Notes under the pieces: model-generated | What the model was told of the DNA's origin: nothing | Databases searched by the model: none | Seen by the model: only the letters and a program-made list of their open reading frames with translations | Shown here: positions 15,289-23,839 of the stretch, in pieces | Layout: the number at the start of each line of letters is the position of its first letter | Position numbering within the stretch: the first letter of the stretch is position 1 | Program-made: the position numbers and the translations under genes | Source of the DNA: Clostridiales bacterium | GTDB lineage: Bacteria > Bacillota > Clostridia > Lachnospirales > Lachnospiraceae | NCBI GenBank assembly: GCA_012520655.1 | Contig: JAAYNW010000061.1 | Location: 1 to 40,910 of the forward strand | Direction of reading: 5' to 3' | Length of the DNA stretch: 40,910 nt

Positions 15289-17598
15289 ATGTTACATCAA
15301 ACCAATATGAAAAGAGACGTGTTATTATCGAATCTTGCCACTCAGCTGGAAGGACTTGCAGACGATATGTATCAAAAGAGGGTGGAAGATTTAAACGATC
15401 AAGAATTATATTTCTGCCTGTTGGAACTTGCCAAGAGACTGATGGAGGTGTCGGGACAGATTTCCGGAGAAAAGAAGGTTTATTATATTTCTGCAGAATT
15501 CTTAATCGGAAAACTCTTATCCAATAACCTCATCAACCTGGGAGTCTATGACGAGCTTGCAGCTATCTTAAAAGCAAAAGGAAAAGATATTGCGAAATTA
15601 GAAGAGATTGAGCCCGAACCATCCCTCGGAAACGGCGGCTTGGGAAGACTCGCGGCCTGCTTCCTCGACTCCATAGCGACGCTCGGTCTGCCCGGAGAAG
15701 GTATCGGCCTTAACTATCATTATGGGCTGTTCAAGCAGGTCTTCAGGAATAAATTGCAGACTGCCGAAAAAAATGACTGGATAGAGGAGCATTCCTGGCT
15801 GACAAAAACAGATGTTACTTTCGATGTTTATTTCGGAAAGAGAAAAGTAACCTCCAGATTATATAATATCGATGTAGTAGGTTATGGCAACGATGTGAAT
15901 AAATTACGCCTGTTCGACATTGAATCGCTGGATGAAAGCATTATAAAAGACGGTATTGATTTCGATAAAGAGGCGATAGAGAAGAATCTGACACTGTTCT
16001 TATATCCCGACGATTCGGATGAGGCAGGTAACTTACTTCGTATTTATCAACAGTATTTTATGGTAAGCAATGCTGCTCAGCTCATTCTTCGTGAGATGAA
16101 AGAGAAAAAATATGACCTTCGCAAGCTGTATAATCATGCGGTCATCCAAATCAACGATACACATCCGACGATGGTAATTCCGGAGCTAATCCGTATTCTT
16201 GTAAATGAGAAGGCGTTTACGATGGATGAGGCAATTGAAGTGGTCAGAAAGACATGTGCATATACGAACCACACGATTCTTGCGGAAGCGCTGGAAAAGT
16301 GGCCGTTAAAATATATGGAAAAAGTAGTTCCACAATTGGTACCAATTATTATAGAACTGGATAAGCGGGTAAAAGCAAAATACAGCGATCCTAAGGTACA
16401 GATTATCGATGAGACGGGAAGAGTGCATATGGCGCATATCGATATTCATTATGGCTTTTCCGTAAACGGCGTTGCGGCCATCCATACCGAGATTTTAAAG
16501 GATACGGAACTCAATGCGTTCTATAAGATTTATCCCGAAAAGTTCAATAATAAAACGAACGGAATTACCTTTAGAAGATGGCTTTTGTCCTGCAACAGGG
16601 AATTGGCGTCATATCTTTCACAGGTAATCGGCGACGGATATAAGAAAGATGCCAATGATTTGGAGAAACTTCTGAATTATAAGGACGATCCAGAGGTGCT
16701 CGACAGGCTTGCTGAAATCAAGATGAACAGGAAAAGAGACCTCGCTTCATATGTGAAGGAAGCGGAAGGAGTTAATCTTAACCCTGATTCTATATTCGAT
16801 ATCCAGATAAAGAGACTGCACGAATACAAGCGTCAGCAGATGAATGCTCTTTATATTATCCATAAATACTTGGAGATTAAGGGAGGGAAGAAGCCGTCCA
16901 CACCGTTAACCTTTATTTTCGGTGCAAAAGCGGCGCCTGCCTATGTGATTGCACAGGATGTTATCCACCTGCTGCTCGTGCTGCAGGATATCATTAACAA
17001 TGATCCGGAAGTAAATCCTTATATGACCCTGCTCATGGTGGAGAACTATAATGTAAGCTACGCGGAGAAATTGATTCCGGCGTGTGACATATCAGAACAG
17101 ATTTCGCTTGCATCCAAAGAGGCGTCAGGAACCGGCAACATGAAGTTCATGTTGAACGGTGCTGTGACTATCGGTACCTCCGACGGTGCAAACGTAGAAA
17201 TTAACGAGCTGGTAGGTGACGATAACATTTATATATTCGGTGAGAAATCTGAGAAGGTTATTGAGCATTATGAAAATGCCGACTATGTTTCCAAGGACTA
17301 CTATATAAAGAGCCCGGTGATCAAAGAGGCCGTTGACTTTATCATAAGCAAGAAGGCTTTGGCCAGAGGAAATAAAGAGAATCTGCAGAGACTTTACAAC
17401 GAGCTTCTGAATAAAGACTGGTTTATGACGCTCCTCGATTTGGAAGACTATATAGAGACGAAGGACAGAATGTTCAAAGATTATGAAGACAGACTGAAGT
17501 GGAAGAAAATGATGCTGGTAAACATCGCAAAGGCAGGATTTTTCTCCTCCGACAGAACGATCATGGAATACAATAGAGATATTTGGAAATTGAGATAA
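15289..17598 (+). CDS. glgP: Glycogen/maltodextrin phosphorylase (GT35)
   Basis: The 769-residue enzyme releases alpha-glucose-1-phosphate from the non-reducing ends of alpha-1,4-glucans. Conserved segments are easy to see: [85 protein letters not shown]-like [19 protein letters not shown], and [20 protein letters not shown], which holds the pyridoxal-phosphate lysine (K619). It is somewhat shorter than E. coli MalP or GlgP (about 800-815), without any gap in the motifs. The AGGAGG at 15276-15281 supports the ATG. By context it acts on imported maltodextrins reshaped by MalQ as well as stored glycogen. A LacI-type operator lies upstream and a hairpin terminator downstream, so it is a single-gene unit. 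Confidence 0.96.
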   Translation: MLHQTNMKRDVLLSNLATQLEGLADDMYQKRVEDLNDQELYFCLLELAKRLMEVSGQISGEKKVYYISAEFLIGKLLSNNLINLGVYDELAAILKAKGKDIAKLEEIEPEPSLGNGGLGRLAACFLDSIATLGLPGEGIGLNYHYGLFKQVFRNKLQTAEKNDWIEEHSWLTKTDVTFDVYFGKRKVTSRLYNIDVVGYGNDVNKLRLFDIESLDESIIKDGIDFDKEAIEKNLTLFLYPDDSDEAGNLLRIYQQYFMVSNAAQLILREMKEKKYDLRKLYNHAVIQINDTHPTMVIPELIRILVNEKAFTMDEAIEVVRKTCAYTNHTILAEALEKWPLKYMEKVVPQLVPIIIELDKRVKAKYSDPKVQIIDETGRVHMAHIDIHYGFSVNGVAAIHTEILKDTELNAFYKIYPEKFNNKTNGITFRRWLLSCNRELASYLSQVIGDGYKKDANDLEKLLNYKDDPEVLDRLAEIKMNRKRDLASYVKEAEGVNLNPDSIFDIQIKRLHEYKRQQMNALYIIHKYLEIKGGKKPSTPLTFIFGAKAAPAYVIAQDVIHLLLVLQDIINNDPEVNPYMTLLMVENYNVSYAEKLIPACDISEQISLASKEASGTGNMKFMLNGAVTIGTSDGANVEINELVGDDNIYIFGEKSEKVIEHYENADYVSKDYYIKSPVIKEAVDFIISKKALARGNKENLQRLYNELLNKDWFMTLLDLEDYIETKDRMFKDYEDRLKWKKMMLVNIAKAGFFSSDRTIMEYNRDIWKLR

Positions 17599-17618
17599 AA
17601 TACTGCAAAAAATATAAG

Positions 17619-17662
17619 TGGGTGTTCCGATGGCTATAGAAGGCCGGGAACGCCCATTTTTT
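17619..17662 (+). terminator. Terminator of glgP
   Basis: TGGGTGTTCC (17619-17628) pairs with GGGAACGCCCA (17646-17656) over 10 bp with one wobble, and TTTTTT follows (17657-17662). Confidence 0.88.
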
Positions 17663-17774
17663 AGGTATTACGTAAGATGAAGAATAAAATACATAATATA
17701 AACAGAATAAGTACCTATTATATACTATGGAAAACAGTCAGAAATTGATATGCTTCTTTATAAAGAGGTGTCAT

Positions 17775-18122
17775 ATGGGTACTAAAAAGACGATTAGTGA
17801 AAAAGAATTGAATATCCAGATAGGAGAACGTCTGCGGGAAATCCGGGAAAACCTTGGTTATACCCGGGAAGAGTTCGCAGATATATTATGTGTGGCCGAA
17901 GGCCATTATAAACGATATGAGACGGGAGCTACGGAGCTGCCGATGTATAAAGTGAAGATTCTTCATAGTAAACTCAATATTGATCCTACATATCTGATCA
18001 TTGGCGAGATGGCCGATAGCTTTGACTTGGATGTCTTTATGGCGAACAGCACGAGGGAGCAGAGAGACCAGCTCTTTAAGAGAGTATTTGAATATATGGA
18101 GAGACTTTTAGTGAAAATATAA
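17775..18122 (+). CDS. XRE family helix-turn-helix regulator
   Basis: From ATG 17775 the protein has 115 residues. Residues about 11-70 form a Cro/CI-type HTH domain (IGERLREIRENLGYTREEFA, DILCVAEGHYKRYETGATEL). A short helical tail with NSTREQRDQLFKRVFEYMER, perhaps for dimerisation, follows. It is probably a DNA-binding regulator; its target is unknown. The open frame extends to 17727, but AGAGG lies 7-11 nt before ATG 17775 and the extra MENSQKLICFFIKRCH is not family-like. A LytTR response regulator follows after 45 bp in the same direction, so the two may be co-transcribed. Confidence 0.85.
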   Translation: MGTKKTISEKELNIQIGERLREIRENLGYTREEFADILCVAEGHYKRYETGATELPMYKVKILHSKLNIDPTYLIIGEMADSFDLDVFMANSTREQRDQLFKRVFEYMERLLVKI

Positions 18123-18167
18123 TATCATACTGACACTTCAAGAATATTTGTGAGAGGGGAATTACAA

Positions 18168-18881
18168 ATGATGAGGATAGCTGTATGTGATGGGGAAGTG
18201 ATTATCACATCACAGATAGAAAGTCTGCTGCTTGAAATAGAAAAAAAGAAAATGATTTCTGTTGATATTGATGTGTTTTTTGACGGAAAAGAACTTACCG
18301 ACAAAATATATTCAGGAGAAAAATATGATTTGATTTATCTGGATATAGAAATGGAAAATGAGAGGGATATCAACACGGCGAGAAATATAAGAATGGTAGA
18401 TAAAGCTGTTTTGATTATCTGCATATCGGCTCAGGACAGCTGTATAAGAAAACTGTTTGAAGTGGATACATTCCGCCTTATAGATAAACCGATTGATAAG
18501 GAATTATTTGAGCGCTATTTTTTAGATGCACATACGAAAATCAATGAAAGTGCAGCTTGCTTTACCTATCGATTTAATAAAGAAGTACACAATATATTAT
18601 TAGAAAATATTATTTATTTTGAGAGCCAGGGAAGAAAGATTTTTGTTTATTCTCGTGGAGGCAGGAAAAGCTGCTTTTTTGGCAAATTGAATGAGATAGA
18701 GGAGGAATTGAAGGACTCCAAAATACAATTTCTGAGAACCCACCAGTCCTTCCTCGTAAACCATATATATATTAAAAGTCTGCTAAAAACATGTATCAAA
18801 CTAAAAGACGGACGGAAGATACCGGTCAGCGAAAACAGGAAAAAGCTTGTTCGGGAGAAATACTGCAGGCTGTTGGAGTAA
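18168..18881 (+). CDS. LytTR family response regulator (AgrA/VirR type)
   Basis: The 237-residue protein has an N-terminal receiver domain (residues 1-120) and a C-terminal LytTR DNA-binding domain (about 135-235). The phospho-acceptor Asp is in DLIYLDIEMEN and the conserved Lys in RLIDKPID. However, the acidic pocket reads CDGE rather than the usual CDDE, so one metal-binding acid is replaced by Gly. The LytTR part shows IIYFESQGRKIFVYSRGG and IQFLRTHQSFLVNHIYIKSL, as in AgrA-like activators. GAGGGG (18154-18159) precedes ATG 18168; the longer frame from GTG 18150 is less likely. No histidine kinase or peptide gene is adjacent, so it is an orphan in this window. A terminator follows. Confidence 0.9.
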   Translation: MMRIAVCDGEVIITSQIESLLLEIEKKKMISVDIDVFFDGKELTDKIYSGEKYDLIYLDIEMENERDINTARNIRMVDKAVLIICISAQDSCIRKLFEVDTFRLIDKPIDKELFERYFLDAHTKINESAACFTYRFNKEVHNILLENIIYFESQGRKIFVYSRGGRKSCFFGKLNEIEEELKDSKIQFLRTHQSFLVNHIYIKSLLKTCIKLKDGRKIPVSENRKKLVREKYCRLLE

Positions 18882-18901
18882 AATTGCATAGGTAATATAA
18901 G

Positions 18902-18933
18902 TGCAGAAGGAGCGGAGGTTCTTCTGCATTTTT
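18902..18933 (+). terminator. Terminator of the LytTR regulator gene
   Basis: TGCAGAAG (18902-18909) pairs with CTTCTGCA (18921-18928), and TTTTTAT follows. It lies 20 nt after the stop codon. Confidence 0.8.
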
Positions 18934-19000
18934 ATGCAATAGACGTTATATTTAAATGTCCTAAAACTTTTGTAAGAGGACGGGAGAGTCCGCATGGTAA

Positions 19001-19320
19001 ATAAAGAATCCTGAAGACTTAACATTTGAATTAATTACGATGAACATGGTGCTAACGCTTATTGTAGAAATCATGCTCCCCTATATGGCATCCCGGAGGA
19101 AGCTGCCACGGGAACTTCATGCGGTGCACCTGGCTGTTATTTGTACCATTATGGAAAAGTGAATAAGGAGCAAGCGTCACACGTCGTTTTTGAACAGGGC
19201 TATTCCATGGGAGGGTCATCTGAAATTCGAGTTTCTTTAGCTATAAGGGATAATAAAATCTGTGGAGTCAAGGTTGGGGGGAAAGCGATGAATTTAACCC
19301 TAACGGAAGTAGAGATATAG
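19001..19320 (+). pseudogene. Remnant of a PhzF family protein gene
   Basis: The last ~94 codons of a PhzF-like (phenazine biosynthesis-like isomerase/epimerase family) gene are readable from 19036 to TAG 19320. They include YGIPEEAATGTSCGAPGCYL, YHYGKV, FEQGYSMGGSSEIRVSL and VKVGGKAMNL, matching the C-terminal catalytic lobe of the family. Upstream, a different frame (19004-19036) gives KNPEDLTFELI, which looks like the preceding segment joined by a frameshift; beyond that stops occur and the N-terminal half is absent. No ribosome site or start serves the fragment, so it is a decayed, 5'-truncated gene. Confidence 0.8.
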
Positions 19321-19356
19321 AATAAGAAAAGTAACTTCCCCCAAGTGTGTTGTTAA

Positions 19357-19458
19357 ATTCTGGCAGAGCGGGTAGAAGTATTTAGAGCTAATTATGAAAT
19401 CACACCGGTGGAAGGAGCGTCCCTTCCCCGGTTAGAAGATAATATGCTGCAAGAATAA
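19357..19458 (+). pseudogene. Possible coding remnant of unknown origin
   Basis: A 33-codon stretch without stops reads LAERVEVFRANYEITPVEGA and then SLPRLEDNMLQE before TAA. The composition looks protein-like, but it has no start codon or ribosome site and I do not recognise it. It lies between the PhzF remnant and the end of the convergent ABC-F gene, so it may be another piece of the same degraded region, or chance. Confidence 0.25.
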
Positions 19459-19499
19459 TATCGTAATAAACAGCCAGTAGAAACAACCATGATTTCAGC

Positions 19500-21056
19500 T
19501 TAGATAACCTTCGTCGTCCATTTCGTGCAGTCCCATACATCGGTAGCCAAATCCTCATAGAAATCAGGTTCGTGGCAGACGAGGAGAATACTTCCTTTGT
19601 ATTCGCGAAGAGCGCGTTTAAGCTCTGCCTTGGCATCTACGTCCAGATGGTTAGTCGGCTCGTCCAGAAGAAGGATATTCGTCTCCCTGTTAATTAGTTT
19701 ACATAATCTTACCTTCGCCTGCTCACCGCCGCTCAGTACTTTTACCTTGCTTTCGATATGCTTAGTGGTTAATCCGCATTTTGCCAGAGCGGAGCGCACT
19801 TCATATTGTGTATAGGAGGGGAATTCCTGCCATATTTCCTCAATGCAAGCAGTCGTTATATTTTGATTCATTTCCTGTTCAAAATAACCGATGCTCAAAT
19901 AATCTCCCTGCGTAACGGAACCGGACAGAGATGGAATGAGTCCCAGGATACTTTTCAGTAAAGTAGATTTGCCGATGCCGTTGGCTCCAATAAGGGCAAT
20001 TTTCTGTCCCCGTTCCATTTCCAGATTTAAAGGGGAAGAGAGCGGTTCCTTATATCCGATAACGAGGTTTTCGGACTGAAAAATATACCTTCCGGGAGTT
20101 CTAGCCTCCTTGAAACGGAATTCCGGCTTCGGTTTTTCTGCCGCAAGCTCGATTACATCCATTTTATCCAGTTTCTTCTGGCGTGACATAGCCATATTTC
20201 TCGTTGCTACGCGAGCCTTGTTGCGCGCTACAAAGTCCTTCAGATCCGCAATTTCCTTTTGCTGCTTATTATAAGCGGCGGCGAGCTGCGACTTTTTCAT
20301 GGCATAGACCTCTTGGAACTTGTCATAGTCACCGACGTACCGTTCCAGCGACTGATTGTCCATGTGGTAAATTAGATTTATAACGCTGTTTAAAAACGGA
20401 ATGTCATGGGATATAAGGATAAAAGCATTTTCATAATCGATTAAATAACGTTTCAGCCACTCAATATGCACTGCGTCCAAATAGTTTGTAGGCTCATCCA
20501 AGAGAAGGATATCCGGTTTTTCCAGTAAAAGCTTTGCCAGCAGAACTTTGGTCCGCTGACCGCCGCTCAAATCGGTAACATCCTTGTCCAAGCCAATATC
20601 GGCAAGCCCCAGTGCACGGGCAACTTCCTCTACTTTGGAATCGATCATATAGAAGTCATGCATTGTAAGAAGATCCTGAATGGTGCCCAGATCCTCCATA
20701 TATTGATCCAGTTCTGCTTCCGTTGCATCGCCCATTTTATCGCAGATAGCGTTCATTTCCGCTTCCATTTCGAAGAGAAAGGAAAAAGCGGAGGACAGGA
20801 CATCGCGAATCGTCATTCCCTTTTCTAGTACGGTATGCTGATCCAGATAGCCTACGCGCACATTTTTAGCCCACTCTATTTTTCCTTCATCGGGCATAAG
20901 CTTGCCCGTAATAATATTCATAAAAGTAGATTTGCCTTCTCCGTTAGCTCCGACTAAGCCTATATGCTCTCCCTTTAGCAATCGAAAAGATACGTCATTA
21001 AAAATGGCCCTGTCGCCAAAGCCATGAGTTAGATTCTCCACATTTAATATACTCAT
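19500..21056 (-). CDS. ABC-F family ATP-binding protein
   Basis: From ATG 21056 the protein has 518 residues and two ABC ATPase domains in tandem without membrane segments, the ABC-F plan. Domain 1 has Walker A GANGEGKST (36-44), signature LSGGQRTKVLLAKLLLEKPD and LLLDEPTNYLD. Domain 2 has GANGIGKST, LSGGEQAKVRLCKLINRETN and LLLDEPTNHLD. A charged, coiled inter-domain linker (around YAMKKSQLAAAYNKQQKEIA) is the part that reaches into the ribosome in this family. ABC-F proteins act on stalled or antibiotic-bound ribosomes; size and motifs suggest the housekeeping YkpA/YbiT-like branch rather than a resistance type. GGAG precedes ATG 21056; 53 further in-frame residues upstream do not resemble the family. 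It diverges from the maltodextrin operon. Confidence 0.92.
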   Translation of the reverse strand: MSILNVENLTHGFGDRAIFNDVSFRLLKGEHIGLVGANGEGKSTFMNIITGKLMPDEGKIEWAKNVRVGYLDQHTVLEKGMTIRDVLSSAFSFLFEMEAEMNAICDKMGDATEAELDQYMEDLGTIQDLLTMHDFYMIDSKVEEVARALGLADIGLDKDVTDLSGGQRTKVLLAKLLLEKPDILLLDEPTNYLDAVHIEWLKRYLIDYENAFILISHDIPFLNSVINLIYHMDNQSLERYVGDYDKFQEVYAMKKSQLAAAYNKQQKEIADLKDFVARNKARVATRNMAMSRQKKLDKMDVIELAAEKPKPEFRFKEARTPGRYIFQSENLVIGYKEPLSSPLNLEMERGQKIALIGANGIGKSTLLKSILGLIPSLSGSVTQGDYLSIGYFEQEMNQNITTACIEEIWQEFPSYTQYEVRSALAKCGLTTKHIESKVKVLSGGEQAKVRLCKLINRETNILLLDEPTNHLDVDAKAELKRALREYKGSILLVCHEPDFYEDLATDVWDCTKWTTKVI

Positions 21057-21141
21057 AATAATCTCCATTTCAACATATTCATTCTTTTTACCGATGAATG
21101 CCAGTGTAAGTATAGCATAGAGCCGGTATCGATGACAATTA

Positions 21142-21162
21142 CCAAAAAAGACACCTTTTTGG
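21142..21162 (-). promoter_or_regulatory. Small hairpin in the ABC-F leader
   Basis: CCAAAAA (21142-21148) and TTTTTGG (21156-21162) form a 7-bp stem about 90 bp before the ABC-F start. On the minus strand the right arm is U-rich. It could be a weak attenuator of the kind known before some ABC-F genes, but the stem is AT-rich and evidence is thin. Confidence 0.25.
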
Positions 21163-21250
21163 AAAAGCAGGTAATTATTAATTATATACAAAAATGAGCA
21201 TTCCGTTTGCGTCATTTATGACAAAAATACGAAAAAAAACGAAAAAGCTA

Positions 21251-21279
21251 TTGCAAATAGCCCGTCAGAATGGTATGCT
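21251..21279 (+). promoter_or_regulatory. Promoter of the maltodextrin operon
   Basis: TTGCAA (21251-21256) and TATGCT (21274-21279) lie 17 bp apart, and TGG directly before TATGCT gives an extended -10. Transcription would start about 21286, immediately before the operator repeats. Confidence 0.8.
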
Positions 21280-21291
21280 TTATACAAGTTC

Positions 21292-21327
21292 GGAAACGTT
21301 ACCGATAACGATACCGAAAACGATACC
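21292..21327. promoter_or_regulatory. Three tandem 12-bp LacI-type operator repeats
   Basis: GGAAACGTTACC, GATAACGATACC and GAAAACGATACC follow each other without a gap, each with the pattern GRWAACGWTACC and a central ACG as in LacI-family operators. They cover roughly +6 to +42 of the predicted transcript. The likely ligand is the LacI protein encoded at the end of this operon (26214). Confidence 0.7.
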
Positions 21328-21432
21328 GATATGTTTCGGAAGTTATTGGGGAAACCGAATTTACTTGCGGATTTCAATAAGAAATCCGCGCGACACTATT
21401 TCATGTACAATATTAAAGGAGAGGTATTCATT

Positions 21433-22833
21433 ATGAAAAAGAAACTGATTAGTGCATTACTTTGTGTAGCAATGGTTTCTTCTATGCTGGTTGGATGCGG
21501 CAGTGCAGAGACAGAAGCACCTGCGGCAACAGAAGAGACAACAGCACCTGCTGAAGAATCGGAAGCTCCGGCAGAAGACACTGCATCGGCAGAAGGAGGA
21601 AAAGTATATTACTTGAATTTCAAACCTGAAGTGGATGATAAGTGGCAGGAAATCGCAGCAGCATACACTGAAGAAACAGGTGTGGAGGTTAAGGTTGTTA
21701 CTGCAGCAAGCGGTACATACGAAGAAGTATTGAAGTCGGAAATCGCAGGACAGGATGCGCCTACATTATTCCAGATTAACGGACCTGTTGGGTACAACAA
21801 CTGGAAAGACTATTGTCTCGACTTATCAAGCTCAGAACTCTACAATGCGTTGTCGGATAAAGGCCTTGCTATTACAGGCGATGACGGCGGGGTATACGGA
21901 GTTCCTTACACTGTAGAATCCTATGGTATCATTTACAACGACGCAATCATGCAGAAATATTTCGCTATGGATGGTGCAAAAGCAGCAAGCGTTGATGAAA
22001 TTAATTCTTTTGATAAGTTGAAAGAAGTTGTAGAAGATATGACAGCTAAAAAGGCTGATTTAGGTATTGACGGTGTGTTCGCTTCCACTTCACTTCTTCC
22101 GGGAGAAGACTGGAGATGGCAGACCCATCTTGCAAACATTCCGGTTTACTATGAATACAAAGACAATAAAGTAAGCGATATGGATGCAATCGAATTTGCT
22201 TATTCCGATAATTACAAGAATATTTTTGACTTATATATCAACAACTCTACAGTTGCGCCGGGACTTCTCGGAAGCAAGGCAGTTACAGACTCTATGGCTG
22301 AATTCGCACTCGGACAGTGTGCAATGGTTCAGAACGGTAACTGGGCTTGGGGACAGATATCTACAGTAGAAGGCAATACGGTAAAAGAAGAAGATGTTAA
22401 ATTCATGCCTATTTACACAGGCGTGGCAGGCGAAGAGAATCAGGGACTCTGCACAGGTACGGAAAACTTCTGGAGTGTAAACAGCCAGGCTTCCGAGGCA
22501 GATCAGAAAGCAACTCTGGATTTCGTTAACTGGATGATCTCTTCTGACGCGGGTAAAGACTACATGGTTAACGCTTTAGGAAATTCCGCACCGTTCACCA
22601 CATTCGGCGATGATGAGAAACCTACCGATCCTCTTGCAAAAGAAATGTACCGTTTTATGGAAAATGGCAAGACCAGCGTAACATGGAACTTTACAACATT
22701 CCCGAGCCAAGCATTCAAGGATGATTTTGGCGCTGCATTGCTCGAGTACTGCAACGGCAACATGACATGGGATGATGTAAAAGAACTCGTAGTTACAAGA
22801 TGGGCAGAAGAGAAGTCAGCTACTGCTGAATAA
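21433..22833 (+). CDS. Maltodextrin ABC transporter substrate-binding lipoprotein
   Basis: From ATG 21433 the product has 466 residues. It begins with a lipoprotein signal peptide, MKKKLISALLCVAMVSSM, with lipobox LVGC (Cys22). A low-complexity Ala/Glu/Thr linker of about 35 residues follows, and then a family 1 solute-binding domain from GKVYYLNFKPEVDDKW onward, including EEVLKSEIAGQDAPTLFQIN and ALGQCAMVQNGNWAW. It should be anchored on the outer membrane face and deliver an oligosaccharide to the two permeases downstream; malQ in the same operon points to maltodextrins. AAAGGAGAGG precedes the chosen start; the 34 extra upstream residues lie over the leader. A terminator hairpin directly after the gene should raise its mRNA above that of the permeases. 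Confidence 0.93.
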   Translation: MKKKLISALLCVAMVSSMLVGCGSAETEAPAATEETTAPAEESEAPAEDTASAEGGKVYYLNFKPEVDDKWQEIAAAYTEETGVEVKVVTAASGTYEEVLKSEIAGQDAPTLFQINGPVGYNNWKDYCLDLSSSELYNALSDKGLAITGDDGGVYGVPYTVESYGIIYNDAIMQKYFAMDGAKAASVDEINSFDKLKEVVEDMTAKKADLGIDGVFASTSLLPGEDWRWQTHLANIPVYYEYKDNKVSDMDAIEFAYSDNYKNIFDLYINNSTVAPGLLGSKAVTDSMAEFALGQCAMVQNGNWAWGQISTVEGNTVKEEDVKFMPIYTGVAGEENQGLCTGTENFWSVNSQASEADQKATLDFVNWMISSDAGKDYMVNALGNSAPFTTFGDDEKPTDPLAKEMYRFMENGKTSVTWNFTTFPSQAFKDDFGAALLEYCNGNMTWDDVKELVVTRWAEEKSATAE

Positions 22834-22934
22834 TTAAAAAAGATTTGATAAATACTGCAAATCAGAGTAGTATATAGACATAAGATTAAGATTATTTAAA
22901 TGAATATTTGTTTATCAGCAAGTTGAGTAAAGAG

Positions 22935-22967
22935 ACACTTCGCAGCCTCGGCTGCGGAGTGTTTTTA
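22935..22967 (+). terminator. Intra-operon terminator/attenuator
   Basis: ACACTTCGCAGC (22935-22946) pairs with GCTGCGGAGTGT (22951-22962) over 12 bp with one wobble, with a CTCG tetraloop, followed by TTTT. It lies between the binding-protein gene and the first permease gene, so partial read-through is needed for the rest of the operon. Confidence 0.85.
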
Positions 22968-22993
22968 AAAATTTGCAAAGAGGAGGACGGACT

Positions 22994-23839
22994 ATGGAAA
23001 AGACATTAAAAAAATACTTTTTGGTATTTACCCTTCCTACGGTAGTGGCATTCGCGTTTGCATTTATTATTCCTTTCGTGCAAGGTGTGTATTTGTCTTT
23101 TTGTAAATTCACAACTGTAAACAACGCAAAATGGGTAGGGCTCAGCAATTATAAAACGGCCTTCTCCAACGGACAGGGATTTACAAGTGCTTTGGGATTT
23201 ACGGTAACGTTTACGGTAATAAGTGTATTAACCATTAATTTATTTGCATTTATAATTGCATTATTGCTTACAAGAAAAATTAAAGGAACGAATATTTTCA
23301 GAACAGTATTTTTTATGCCGAATTTAATCGGCGGTATTGTACTCGGATATACATGGCAACAGATGATTAATGCTATTTTATATAAATATGAAACAACGAT
23401 TGTATCAAATGCAAAATACGGTTTTTGGGGGTTAGTGCTCCTAATGAACTGGCAGATGATCGGTTACATGATGATTATTTACATTGCCGGTCTTCAAAAT
23501 GTGCCGGGAGATTTGATAGAAGCGGCTAAGATTGACGGAGCTACTCCGTGGCAGACATTAATTAAGGTTAAGATTCCTATGGTAATGTCCTCCATTACAA
23601 TTTGTATGTTTTTGACGCTGTCCAACAGCTTCAAGCTGTTCGATCAGAACAAGGCACTTACCGACGGTGCGCCTTTGAAAAAGACGCAAATGCTTGCGCT
23701 CAATATTTATGAGACTTTCTACGGCAAGACCGGATATGAAGGGGTAGGGCAGGCTAAAGCGGTCGTCTTCTTTATAATAGTGGCAGTTATTGCGCTTGTG
23801 CAGTTATCATTTACGAGAAGTAAGGAGGTAGAGCATTAA
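22994..23839 (+). CDS. Sugar ABC transporter permease (MalF type)
   Basis: The 281-residue protein has six predicted membrane segments and the permease EAA loop, seen as DLIEAAKIDGATPWQTLIKV followed by KIPMVMSSI, which docks to the ATPase. This is the short MalF/MsmF-type subunit of carbohydrate uptake ABC transporter family 1. GAGGAGGACGG precedes ATG 22994; the seven residues of the longer frame (MQRGGRT) fall on the ribosome site. The next permease starts inside this stop codon (TAATG), so both are translationally coupled. No ATPase gene occurs in the operon, so energy must come from a shared MsmK/MsmX-like ATPase encoded elsewhere. Confidence 0.93.
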   Translation: MEKTLKKYFLVFTLPTVVAFAFAFIIPFVQGVYLSFCKFTTVNNAKWVGLSNYKTAFSNGQGFTSALGFTVTFTVISVLTINLFAFIIALLLTRKIKGTNIFRTVFFMPNLIGGIVLGYTWQQMINAILYKYETTIVSNAKYGFWGLVLLMNWQMIGYMMIIYIAGLQNVPGDLIEAAKIDGATPWQTLIKVKIPMVMSSITICMFLTLSNSFKLFDQNKALTDGAPLKKTQMLALNIYETFYGKTGYEGVGQAKAVVFFIIVAVIALVQLSFTRSKEVEH

